Source: Rhodospirillaceae bacterium
GTDB taxonomy: Bacteria > Pseudomonadota > Alphaproteobacteria > UBA9219
Length of the DNA: 9,811 nucleotides
Assembly: GCA_003486725.1 (NCBI GenBank)
Contig: DNGD01000187.1
Span: forward strand, 1 to 9,811
Direction of reading: 5' to 3'
The notes beneath the pieces were generated by a model. The model ran no database searches and had not been told where the DNA came from. It was given only the letters and a program-made list of their open reading frames with translations. Within the stretch, counting starts at the first letter, position 1. Every line of letters starts with the position of its first letter. Positions 1 to 6,761 of the stretch are shown here, one piece after another. The position numbers were made by a program, and so were the translations under genes.

Positions 1-431
1 AGGCCGATGACGCTCATCTCCATCTCTTTGGCTTTCATCACGGCTTGAATCACATTCTTGGAATTACCGCTGGTGCTGATCGCGATCAGAGCTGCGCCCT
101 TCACACCAAACGTCTGCACCTGCCGCGCAAAAACAGAGTCATATTCATAATCATTGACCCACGCCGTGAGCATCGCCGCGTTCGACGACAAGCAAATGCA
201 ATTATAACCGGGGCGCTCTTTCAGATAACGCGCGATCAGCTCGCCCGCGATATGCATGGCATCCGCTGCGCTGCCGCCGTTTCCACACACCAAAATCGGC
301 GCGTTGGCCTTCAGCGCGACCACGCACAGGTCAGCCGCTTTTTCAAGGGCGGCATCCATATGAAGCGTTGCTGTTGCAAGAACAACTTCTGCAGATTCGC
401 TTAAGTAATCACTCAGGTTCTGATAAGCCAT
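1..431 (-). CDS. gmhA: Phosphoheptose isomerase GmhA (SIS domain), 3' end cut by window edge
   Basis: This is the N-terminal 143 residues of a sedoheptulose-7-phosphate isomerase, which makes D-glycero-D-manno-heptose 7-phosphate, the first step toward the ADP-heptose of the LPS inner core. It acts in the cytosol. Seen directly: an N-terminal helix region (residues 1-45), the sugar-phosphate loop CGNGGSAADAMH (49-60), GELIARYLKERPGY (63-76), ND at 93-94, and the second SIS motif STSGNSKNV (119-127). The family is usually about 190 residues, so roughly 50 C-terminal residues lie beyond position 1. The ATG at 431 is preceded by TTAGGAGACTTT, a strong ribosome binding site that overlaps the cutA stop codon 8 bp upstream, so translation is probably coupled to cutA. 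A DiaA-like SIS protein is the main alternative, but the residues between the two motifs fit GmhA better. Confidence 0.88.
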   Translation of the reverse strand, partial: MAYQNLSDYLSESAEVVLATATLHMDAALEKAADLCVVALKANAPILVCGNGGSAADAMHIAGELIARYLKERPGYNCICLSSNAAMLTAWVNDYEYDSVFARQVQTFGVKGAALIAISTSGNSKNVIQAVMKAKEMEMSVIG

Positions 432-439
432 AAAGTCTC

Positions 440-796
440 CTAATCCATCACACGGTCTACGTCTGTTTCGGCGCGAATCCACGACAGATAATCCGATGTT
501 CCGGCCACCAAAGGCAAGCCGATAATGCAAGCACACTCATAAGGATGCAAGGCTTTGACCGCCTTGGCAAGCTTATCAAACAAAGCCGCCTGCGTCTTGA
601 AAATCAGCACTGTTTCCAGTGCTTCTTCGACGGCACCTTTCCATCGATAGATCGACGTCATCGATGGAATGATATTGGCACAGGCCGCCAGTTGTTGCGC
701 TACGATGGCCTTTGCGATCACCTTGGCAAGCTCAGGGGTCGGTGTCGTGACATAGACAAAAAGCGCCTCGCTAAGGGGTGGAGGCGACGCCGTCAC
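440..796 (-). CDS. cutA: CutA1 divalent-ion tolerance protein
   Basis: This 118-residue protein matches the CutA1 family, small trimeric ferredoxin-fold proteins bound to divalent metals; the name comes from copper tolerance in E. coli, and the molecular role is unsettled. Diagnostic stretches are LFVYVTTP (12-19), LAACANIIPSMTSIYRWKG (36-54), ETVLIFKT (61-68) and HPYECACIIGLPLVAGTSDY (84-103). Cys39 and His84 lie at conserved positions; Cys88 and Cys90 form a CxC just after HPYE. The start is a GTG at 796 that overlaps the DUF192 stop codon as GTGA, with GGGGAC upstream as ribosome binding site. The next in-frame Met is residue 46, inside the conserved core, so the GTG is well supported. The overlap indicates translational coupling with the DUF192 gene and co-expression with it. 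Confidence 0.92.
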   Translation of the reverse strand: MTASPPPLSEALFVYVTTPTPELAKVIAKAIVAQQLAACANIIPSMTSIYRWKGAVEEALETVLIFKTQAALFDKLAKAVKALHPYECACIIGLPLVAGTSDYLSWIRAETDVDRVMD

Positions 797-1407
797 TGCA
801 AGCGGTCCCCGACCTGAATGCCCATCCTGTCCGCCTCACCGGCTTTCAACTCAACAACATTCTTCACGGGCACATCGGACGGGACAGGGGTCAGATCGTT
901 GGGCTTCGCCCCTTTGACGATCTTGACGATCTTACCGTCTTCGCCAATGAAAAACATATCCAGCGGGATCACTGTGTTTTTCATCCAGAACTGAACCGGC
1001 GTAGGATTCTTATAAGTGAAAATCATGCCTTCATTTTCGGCAAGGTTTTCACGGAACATCAAGCCATAGGCCTGTTGCTCGCCCGTCACCGCAACCTGTA
1101 GCGTCAGTGGAAACAATCGCCCATCCTTGCGAACAAACTCGCGGGTCTCGGAAGCAAAAGCGGGCGCATTGGCCTTATCCAAACGACTGCCCTCTTCCTG
1201 CATCGAAACCGGAGCGGAGGGAGCAAACACGCCGCCCTGCCATGCTAGGAAACCAAACACCGCAACGACAACGGCCAGCATAATAAGGCGCATGGCGTTC
1301 CTGACCTTGGGATCCGCAGAACCGCAGCAGCAACCGCAACCGCCGCCAGAAGGTGAGCCGGCGCTCGGTTTGCAGCATGAACCTTCTTCTTTTTTGGCGT
1401 CGTTCAT
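793..1407 (-). CDS. DUF192 protein with Cys-rich cytosolic tail and one membrane anchor
   Basis: This 204-residue protein has three parts. Residues 1-35 are a short tail with six cysteines (11, 12, 24, 26, 27, 28) set among Gly and Ser. Residues about 38-57 form one hydrophobic helix with Arg36 and Arg40 on its N-terminal side, so the tail should be cytosolic and the rest periplasmic. Residues about 98-204 are a DUF192 domain with the family hallmarks GLMFREN (115-121), EGMIF (126-130), FWMKNTVIPLDM (140-151) and a final VELKAG..DRMGIQVGDR. DUF192 has no settled biochemical role. The usual short Ala-Pro-Cys-like segment before VxELxAG is replaced here by KPNDLTPVPSD. The ATG at 1407 has AGGAG at good spacing. 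The gene starts 31 bp after ntrX, with no terminator between, and overlaps cutA by 4 bp. The Cys tail is unusual, since most DUF192 proteins begin with a plain signal peptide or anchor. Confidence 0.85.
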   Translation of the reverse strand: MNDAKKEEGSCCKPSAGSPSGGGCGCCCGSADPKVRNAMRLIMLAVVVAVFGFLAWQGGVFAPSAPVSMQEEGSRLDKANAPAFASETREFVRKDGRLFPLTLQVAVTGEQQAYGLMFRENLAENEGMIFTYKNPTPVQFWMKNTVIPLDMFFIGEDGKIVKIVKGAKPNDLTPVPSDVPVKNVVELKAGEADRMGIQVGDRLQ

Positions 1408-1438
1408 CGCGCGCTCCTATATTTGATTAAACAGTTGT

Positions 1439-2881
1439 TTAGCTCGCCTGATCGACTTCAGCGACGACTTCAACGACGCTGCCGCCATGAACGCCCAGCA
1501 ACTTCAACTTGCGGTGCAAAGCGGAACGCTCCATCCCGATGAAATTGGCCGTGCGTGAGATATTCCCGCCAAAGCGTGTGACTTGCGCCAGCAGATATTC
1601 GCGCTCGAACATCTCTCTCGCGTCGCGCAGCGGCAGAGTCATGATCTCGCCGCCCTTCTCCCATTTCAGCACATTCGGCGTTGCTGCCGTAATGTCGGGC
1701 GGCAGTTGATCGGCGCGGATCGGCTCATTCGCCTCACCGGGAGCCATAATCAACAGCCACTCCATCGCGTTGCGCAGCTGCCGCACATTGCCAGGCCACG
1801 CATAGGCTTGCAGCGCCGCTTGCGCATCCTCGCCCAGCGTACGCGCGACAAGACCGGAAGCTTCCGCCGCGCGGGCCAGAAAATGCTGCGAGAGCATCGG
1901 AATATCCTCGCGACGATCCGACAAAGGCGGAATGACGATCGGCACAACGCTCAGGCGATAATACAAATCCTGCCGGATTTTTCCTGCCTGCATCTGCGTT
2001 TGCAGATCTTGATTGCTGGAGGCCACGACGCGGACATCGACCTCAACGCGGGTATTGCCGCCGACACGCGTAAACACCTGCTCTTGCAACACGCGTACAA
2101 TCTTGCCTTGGGTCTCCAGCGGCATATCACCGACTTCATCCAAGTAAAGCGTGCCGCCATGTGCTTGCTCGAACAAGCCAACCTTGCGGCCCTGCCCCGT
2201 CGCATCGGTTTCCGTACCAAACAACTCGATCTCGATTTGATCAGGACGCAGCACGGCGCAATTGATCACGATAAACGCGCCGGCGGCGCGTTTTGACCGC
2301 TCATGCATCGCGCGCGCGACGACTTCTTTGCCACTGCCCGAAGGCCCGACGATCATCACGCGGCTGCCTGTCGGCGCGACGCGATCAATCAACTGGCGCA
2401 CCTGCGCCATCGCGCCAGACTTGCCGATCAGCTCGATATCCGTGCCGGCGCGAACCTTCAGCGCCGTATTCTCGCGCTTCAGCCGCGCATGTTCCAGCGC
2501 ATGACGGATCTGCAATACCAGACGGTCGGCCTTGAAGGGCTTTTCGATAAAATCATAGGCGCCGCGCTTGATGGCGGAAACGGCGGTTTCAATATTGCCG
2601 TGACCGCTGATCATGATCACGGGCACTTCGGGATGATCGCGCACGATGCGATCCAGCAATTGCAGTCCGTCCATGCCGCTGCCCTGAAGCCAAATATCAA
2701 GGATCACCAAATTCGGACGTCGCGCGGCAATTTCAATCAACGCTTTTTCGGCGCTTGTCGCCTTGCGTGTTTTCAATCCTTCGTCGTTCAAAATGCCTTC
2801 GATCAAAAGACCGATGTCGGCTTCGTCATCAACAATCAGGATGTCACTCGTCAAATTCTTGTCTTTGGTTGGAGAGCTCAT
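1439..2881 (-). CDS. ntrX: NtrX-type response regulator (REC, AAA+, Fis-HTH)
   Basis: This 480-residue cytosolic regulator has the NtrC-family layout. The receiver domain covers residues 12-130, with acidic pair Asp18/Asp19, phosphoacceptor Asp62 (VILDIWL) and Lys114. The AAA+ domain covers about 150-385, with Walker A GPSGSGKE (179-186), Walker B TLYLDE (244-249), DLYYRL (305-310) and GNVRQLRN (364-371). A C-terminal Fis-type helix-turn-helix lies at about 438-463 (GGNISRTANFIGMERSALHR). The sigma-54 contact loop GAFTGA is missing: ELFG is followed by TETDATGQGRKVGL and then FEQAHGG. This is known for alphaproteobacterial NtrX and suggests it does not drive sigma-54 open-complex formation in the usual way. 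Its partner kinase NtrY is encoded just upstream, 65 bp away. The pair is linked in the family to nitrogen metabolism, redox or oxygen response and cell-envelope control. The ATG start has GAGAGGGGA about 11 bp upstream. Confidence 0.95.
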   Translation of the reverse strand: MSSPTKDKNLTSDILIVDDEADIGLLIEGILNDEGLKTRKATSAEKALIEIAARRPNLVILDIWLQGSGMDGLQLLDRIVRDHPEVPVIMISGHGNIETAVSAIKRGAYDFIEKPFKADRLVLQIRHALEHARLKRENTALKVRAGTDIELIGKSGAMAQVRQLIDRVAPTGSRVMIVGPSGSGKEVVARAMHERSKRAAGAFIVINCAVLRPDQIEIELFGTETDATGQGRKVGLFEQAHGGTLYLDEVGDMPLETQGKIVRVLQEQVFTRVGGNTRVEVDVRVVASSNQDLQTQMQAGKIRQDLYYRLSVVPIVIPPLSDRREDIPMLSQHFLARAAEASGLVARTLGEDAQAALQAYAWPGNVRQLRNAMEWLLIMAPGEANEPIRADQLPPDITAATPNVLKWEKGGEIMTLPLRDAREMFEREYLLAQVTRFGGNISRTANFIGMERSALHRKLKLLGVHGGSVVEVVAEVDQAS

Positions 2882-2946
2882 GGCCCGTCGTATCCCCTCT
2901 CAAGAAAGGTGAATAGAATCAGTCAGATTGCTATGCTATCAGATTT

Positions 2947-5178
2947 TTACGTTTCTACCAAAACCCTGTTTTCATCATTTCTGACAAACTGCGGCCATGT
3001 CAGGACAACAATGGCACCACCGCCGGGCCTGTCCTCAAGGATCAGGCTGCCACCATGATCCTCCATAATCTTCTTCACAATAGCAAGCCCTAGTCCCGTT
3101 CCCTTGACACGTGTGGTGACATACGGCTCGGTCAGCTTGTCGCGCTCCTCAACCGGCAGTCCACGGCCATTATCGGCCACACTGAGGATCACTTGCCCGC
3201 CCTCGCACACCAGCGACAGGATCACCTCGCCCGAAGGCAAGAGCCCGTCGACCGGTAGCGGCCTGCCATCAATGGCTTCAGCGGCGTTCTTCAGCAAATT
3301 GGTTAACGCCTGCGACAATTGCCGCGAGTCGCAATCGGCCATCACCTTTTCATCCGGCAATTGCTGGAAGTATTTGATGTCCGTTCGCGTGGCGCTCTGC
3401 AAAAACAGGGTCTGGCGACACAGGTCGCGCACGTCGCTTTCCTTGATGACGGGCGTCGGCATCCGCGCGAACGACGAGAACTCGTCCACCATGCGGCCAA
3501 TATCCTCGACATGGCGAATGATCGTGCTGGTGCAGTTCTCAAACACTTCAGGATCGCTCGTAATCTCTTTCATATATTTGCGGCGAAGCCGCTCCGCCGA
3601 CAGCTGAATGGGCGTCAGCGGATTCTTGATCTCATGCGCGATGCGCCGCGCCACGTCGGCCCACGCCGCCTTGCGCTGCGCCAGAACAAGCTCGGTTACA
3701 TCATCGAACGTCACGACAAAGCCGCGAACTTCACCACCTTGAAGCTCGGACGACAAGCGCACCAGCAACGTGCGCGTCGGGCGGCCCGTATGTTTGATCT
3801 CGACCTCGCCATCCTTCGACCGCGCACCGATCGGCATCGACTTGGCCAGCTCATCGATCTCCGGCGACAACACCTTCAGCGGATGCCCCGACAGCGCATC
3901 CGCATTGGTGATCTGGAAAAAATCCATCGCCTGCGCGTTCATCATATTGATCCTGAACTGCGGATCCAGACCGATCACGCCCGCCGAAACGCCCGCCAAA
4001 ACGGCTTCGGTGAAACGCCGACGCAAATCCAGCTGGCGGTTGGCTTCGATCAGTTCACCACGTTGCGTCTCCAGCTGCCCCGTCATGCGGTTGAACGCAC
4101 GGCCCAGCATTGTCAGCTCGTCATCGCTGCGATCGCCGCCAAACTCTTCCACCCGCGCGGTCAGATCGCCGCTGCGCACACGGTCGGTTGCGTTGATCAG
4201 CGCGCTGATGGGGCGCACAAGGCTGCTGGCGAAGTTCAACCCGAACCACACGGCAGCCAGCAGAAGCAGCAACGCCACCACGATAAAGATCACCGTGATC
4301 ATCACGCGAATGCCCGAGCTGTGCTCCTTCAAATTGTAATATTCGGTGACCGCCTTTTGCGTCGCAGCCATGTGGTTGAGCACGCGCGGCTCGACCAACC
4401 GCCCGACAAACAAATACGTATCCACAAAATTATCAAGGCGCAGCAGCGCGCGCACGCGATCATCATTATCGCTAATGACCAGCACCACTTCGCCCGCGCG
4501 GGCGCGATCGCGCATCTCGTCCGTGATCGGCTCGAACGACAGCGCAAAGGTCAACCCCGACCGCGCCAGAATCTTCCCCGCGCCATCGAACACAATCACT
4601 TCCGTCAAAGACCGCAAATAGGCCTGCGCTGACACGGTCTGCGCAAGCCTCACAGGGTCTTCAGACAGGCGCACCGCCTGACGGTTCAAATCGTTCGCCA
4701 TCGACAGCGCATCGGCACGCAGCACCTGTTGATGCTCTTTCAAATAGGCCTGCGCCACCGCTTGCGATTCCACCAGCGCAGTGCTCACACGATCCGAAAA
4801 CCAGGCCTCGACGCCAAAGTAGAAGAACACGGCAGCGAACATGGCAACCAAAACGGCGGGCGCGGCGGCCAGCATGGTGAACACGGACACCATGCGTACA
4901 TGAAGCCGCGAGGCCGCCAGATTCCGACGGCGCTTCATCCAGACGGCATAGATGCGCTGCGTCACCATCGTGCCGAGCAGCAGCAAAACGCTTAAATCCA
5001 GAAACAAAAGGACGGTGACCGTCGTCGGATCACTGCCGAAAAACGGTGCGCGCGTCAGGGCGGCATAGGTGGAACCCCCCAGCACGACAGCGGCAACGAC
5101 CAAAAACACGGCCAGATTCTCACGCAGGCTATGACGCTCCGCCCACGACAATAAAGGGCGGATCAGTTTTTCGTTCAT
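2947..5178 (-). CDS. ntrY: NtrY membrane sensor histidine kinase
   Basis: This 743-residue kinase phosphorylates NtrX. Counting from the ATG at 5178, hydrophobic segments lie at about 22-42, 53-73 and 97-124, then an extracytoplasmic sensor region of about 165 residues and a fourth membrane helix at about 290-317. Next come a HAMP linker (about 318-372), a PAS domain (about 388-495) and the kinase core. The phosphorylated histidine is His515 in HEIKNPLTP. ATP-binding boxes are NLLKNAAEA (N box), DNGRGLP (G1) and GTGLGLA (G2), so the kinase looks fully active. The length is normal for NtrY. A GTG one codon upstream (5181) is possible, but the ATG gives a TGATG junction with the preceding gene and a better-spaced AGGA, so I prefer it. 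The one-base overlap implies coupling to the Fis-type protein. Confidence 0.95.
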   Translation of the reverse strand: MNEKLIRPLLSWAERHSLRENLAVFLVVAAVVLGGSTYAALTRAPFFGSDPTTVTVLLFLDLSVLLLLGTMVTQRIYAVWMKRRRNLAASRLHVRMVSVFTMLAAAPAVLVAMFAAVFFYFGVEAWFSDRVSTALVESQAVAQAYLKEHQQVLRADALSMANDLNRQAVRLSEDPVRLAQTVSAQAYLRSLTEVIVFDGAGKILARSGLTFALSFEPITDEMRDRARAGEVVLVISDNDDRVRALLRLDNFVDTYLFVGRLVEPRVLNHMAATQKAVTEYYNLKEHSSGIRVMITVIFIVVALLLLLAAVWFGLNFASSLVRPISALINATDRVRSGDLTARVEEFGGDRSDDELTMLGRAFNRMTGQLETQRGELIEANRQLDLRRRFTEAVLAGVSAGVIGLDPQFRINMMNAQAMDFFQITNADALSGHPLKVLSPEIDELAKSMPIGARSKDGEVEIKHTGRPTRTLLVRLSSELQGGEVRGFVVTFDDVTELVLAQRKAAWADVARRIAHEIKNPLTPIQLSAERLRRKYMKEITSDPEVFENCTSTIIRHVEDIGRMVDEFSSFARMPTPVIKESDVRDLCRQTLFLQSATRTDIKYFQQLPDEKVMADCDSRQLSQALTNLLKNAAEAIDGRPLPVDGLLPSGEVILSLVCEGGQVILSVADNGRGLPVEERDKLTEPYVTTRVKGTGLGLAIVKKIMEDHGGSLILEDRPGGGAIVVLTWPQFVRNDENRVLVET

Positions 5179-5489
5179 CACGTCGTCCTGCCCTTTCCTT
5201 TGCGGTTGTTGTTTTTGTTTCCCTTGGCGCGCGGCACGTCCAGACCGCGCTCGTTGATCTTCTTGCGAAGAGTGTTGCGGTTCAAGCCCAAAAGAGCCGC
5301 CGCACGAATTTGGTTGCCGTTACACGCCGCCATCGCCAAGCGAATCAGCGGCGCTTCGACTTCCTGTAACACTCGATCATAAAGGCCAGCGGCAGGCAAT
5401 TCCCCCTCATGCGCAGCAAAATAGGCTTTCAGGTGGCGCTCGACCGACGCCCCCAACCCTGCCTTTTTTTCAGTGTCCGCCTGTTTCAT
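5178..5489 (-). CDS. Stand-alone NtrC C-terminal domain (Fis-type DNA-binding protein)
   Basis: This 103-residue protein is equivalent to the DNA-binding end of NtrC alone. Residues 15-56 carry the NtrC linker and dimer region ([15 protein letters not shown], then [19 protein letters not shown]). Residues 57-80 are the Fis-type helix-turn-helix ([19 protein letters not shown]). No receiver or AAA+ domain is encoded: dusB ends 13 bp upstream of its start, leaving no room for ntrB or the rest of ntrC, which commonly occupy this place. The last 17 residues are a basic, Asn/Lys/Gly-rich tail not typical of NtrC. The ATG at 5489 has GGGGCG upstream, and the stop overlaps the ntrY start as TGATG. 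Without an ATPase domain it cannot activate sigma-54 itself. It may act as an architectural protein or repressor, or bind NtrC-type sites alongside NtrX (inference). It could simply be annotated as Fis family; the residues between positions 15 and 56 favour NtrC origin. Confidence 0.85.
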   Translation of the reverse strand: MKQADTEKKAGLGASVERHLKAYFAAHEGELPAAGLYDRVLQEVEAPLIRLAMAACNGNQIRAAALLGLNRNTLRKKINERGLDVPRAKGNKNNNRKGKGRTT

Positions 5490-5502
5490 CGTCGCCCCAA
5501 AC

Positions 5503-6534
5503 CTAACTCTTGAAGAATTCGGTCACCATCTCCCGCACGGCTTGCGGTTCGCTCGCATGATTGACCGCACCACGAAAATCGGCGGCTCCGGCCATGCCCT
5601 TGCTGTACCAACCCATATGCTTGCGCGCCATGCGCAACCCCGCATAATCGCCGTATGTCGCCAACATATCCTCGAAATGCTCCAGCACGATCTTGCGCTG
5701 CGCCTCGATGCTCGGCGGCGGCGAGGCCACACCAGTCGTGATAAAATCCATCATCTGCTTTAGCAGCCACGGCTTGCCATAGGCACCGCGCCCGATCATC
5801 ACGCCGTCCGCGCCGGACAACGTCAACGCCTGCGCAACATCCTGCGCGCCGCGAATATCGCCGTTCACAATCACGGGAATGGAAACCGCTTCCTTCACGG
5901 CAGCCACAGCGGCCCAATCCGCATGCCCGCTGTAAAACTGGCTGCGCGTGCGGCCATGCACGGTGACCATTTGAATGCCGATCTCTTCCGCGATCTTGGC
6001 CAGACGCGGCGCGTTCAGGTTTTCATGGTTCCACCCAAGGCGCATCTTCAGCGTGACGGGTACGTCAACGGCCTTGACGACAGCTTCCAAAATCTTCGCG
6101 GCCTTGGCCTCATCCTTCATCAGCGCCGAGCCCGCTTCGCCGCTCACAATCTTTTTGGCGGGGCAGCCAAAGTTGATATCGAGAATGCGCGCGCCGCGAT
6201 CCGCATTCAGTTTCGCGGCCTCGGCCATCACCACGGGATCACTGCCCGCCAGTTGCACCGTCAGGATATCGTCCTTATCCGCTGGCTCGATCATCTGCAT
6301 CGTCTTGCGCACATGGCGGATCATCGCTTGGCTGGCGACCATCTCGGACACCACAAGCCCCGCGCCAAAGCGCCGCACCAACGTACGAAACGGCCTGTCC
6401 GTCACGCCCGCCATCGGCGCGAGGATCACGGGCACGTCGATGATCTCCTTACCCAGCTTGATGGGGCCAAGCGGGCGAGGAATTGTCGCGCTTATCGTTT
6501 GTTCAATTTCAACAGGTTCGAGTAAGTCTAACAC
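5503..6534 (-). CDS. dusB: tRNA-dihydrouridine synthase DusB (NifR3 family)
   Basis: This 343-residue FMN enzyme reduces specific uridines in the tRNA D-loop to dihydrouridine using NADPH. The TIM-barrel domain shows [13 protein letters not shown] (38-50), the catalytic Cys124 in [24 protein letters not shown] (163-168), [13 protein letters not shown] (191-203), VNGDI (223-227) and the FMN phosphate site [10 protein letters not shown] (247-256). The helical tRNA-binding end includes [10 protein letters not shown] (304-313). The length is normal for DusB. The start is a GTG at 6534 with AGGAAGG 8 bases upstream; no in-frame ATG lies further upstream before a stop. It is the first gene of the ntr cluster, as in other alphaproteobacteria, where it is called nifR3. 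Its ribosome binding site lies inside a stable hairpin, listed separately, so expression may be controlled at the leader. Confidence 0.95.
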   Translation of the reverse strand: MLDLLEPVEIEQTISATIPRPLGPIKLGKEIIDVPVILAPMAGVTDRPFRTLVRRFGAGLVVSEMVASQAMIRHVRKTMQMIEPADKDDILTVQLAGSDPVVMAEAAKLNADRGARILDINFGCPAKKIVSGEAGSALMKDEAKAAKILEAVVKAVDVPVTLKMRLGWNHENLNAPRLAKIAEEIGIQMVTVHGRTRSQFYSGHADWAAVAAVKEAVSIPVIVNGDIRGAQDVAQALTLSGADGVMIGRGAYGKPWLLKQMMDFITTGVASPPPSIEAQRKIVLEHFEDMLATYGDYAGLRMARKHMGWYSKGMAGAADFRGAVNHASEPQAVREMVTEFFKS

Positions 6535-6536
6535 GC

Positions 6537-6566
6537 AAAAAGCCTTCCTGATGTTCTCAGAAAGGC
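6537..6566 (-). promoter_or_regulatory. dusB leader hairpin that buries the ribosome binding site and ends in U5
   Basis: On the minus strand GCCTTTCTGA (6566-6557) pairs with TCAGGAAGGC (6551-6542) across a five-base loop, giving 10 base pairs with one G-U. Five T follow (6541-6537), then GC and the GTG start of dusB. The AGGAAGG ribosome binding site forms most of the 3' arm. The shape matches a rho-independent terminator, so it could attenuate transcription, block ribosome entry, or both. The structure is read by eye; no folding energy was computed. Confidence 0.55.
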
Positions 6567-6594
6567 CAATAGCATTTGCCTAAAAAATAGGCAA
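6566..6594 (-). promoter_or_regulatory. Possible dusB promoter overlapping a 7-bp inverted repeat
   Basis: On the minus strand TTGCCT (6594-6589) and TATTGG (6571-6566) are 17 bp apart, and TGC precedes the second hexamer as in extended -10 sites. The first hexamer overlaps a perfect inverted repeat, TTGCCTA-AAAAA-TAGGCAA (6576-6594, plus strand), which could be an operator or a short hairpin. If transcription started from this site it would begin inside the leader hairpin and shorten it, so both cannot be fully functional on the same transcript. Confidence 0.3.
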
Positions 6595-6678
6595 CTAACC
6601 TTGCCGCGCCGAAGCCTCTTGCGTGGGCGGGTTCCCCCTCACCCTATGCAAAGACTCTTACTTACGACTCCATTGCCC

Positions 6679-6708
6679 AAAAAAAAGGCCTCACCTTGTG
6701 GTGAAGCC
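6679..6708 (-). terminator. Rho-independent terminator, minus strand
   Basis: On the minus strand GGCTTCACC (6708-6700) and GGTGAGGCC (6695-6687) form a 9-position stem with one mismatch and a four-base loop, followed by eight consecutive T (6686-6679). No protein gene on this strand ends here, so it must serve a noncoding transcript or insulate dusB from transcription started near ispDF. Confidence 0.7.
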
Positions 6709-6722
6709 CTGCCGACTTGTCA

Positions 6723-6748
6723 CGCCGTAGCCCAATTGGGCGAAGGCG
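6723..6748. repeat. 26-bp imperfect palindrome
   Basis: CGCCGTAGCCCAA is followed directly by TTGGGCGAAGGCG; the arms match at 11 of 13 positions. The core CGCCGTAGC...GCGAAGGCG resembles GC-rich palindromes scattered between genes in many bacteria. It would form the first hairpin of the candidate small RNA. Confidence 0.6.
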
Positions 6749-6761
6749 GATTATACTGCAA

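Larger units (their letters stand above)
6679..6755 (-). ncRNA. Candidate small RNA, about 77 nt, two hairpins
   Basis: A compact minus-strand unit with no reading frame. It has a promoter-like pair upstream (6762-6790), a predicted start near 6755, a first hairpin from the palindrome at 6723-6748, a short linker, and a terminator hairpin with eight T at 6679-6686. It would be transcribed away from ispDF and toward dusB, ending about 140 bp before the dusB start. It does not resemble any RNA family I recognise. The alternative is that both hairpins belong to a dispersed intergenic repeat with no dedicated promoter. Confidence 0.35.

Noticed and set aside
2882..2946. Possible separate ntrX promoter in the 65-bp gap after ntrY (TTGGTA, 17 bp, TAGCAT at the end of ntrY)
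   Set aside because: Matches to consensus are weak, and the site partly overlaps the ntrY coding end; not strong enough to list.
3319..4632. A 437-codon open frame on the plus strand opposite ntrY
   Set aside because: Its product is Arg/His/Gln-rich without any motif, and it is fully antisense to a well-supported kinase; a GC-rich shadow frame.
6653..6670. GACTC-TTACTTAC-GACTC short repeat
   Set aside because: Five-base repeats of this kind are expected by chance in a window this size.
6601..6680. tRNA-like or other structured RNA around GGGTTCCCCCTCACCC
   Set aside because: No cloverleaf, no GTTCRANYC T-loop and no acceptor stem can be drawn on either strand.
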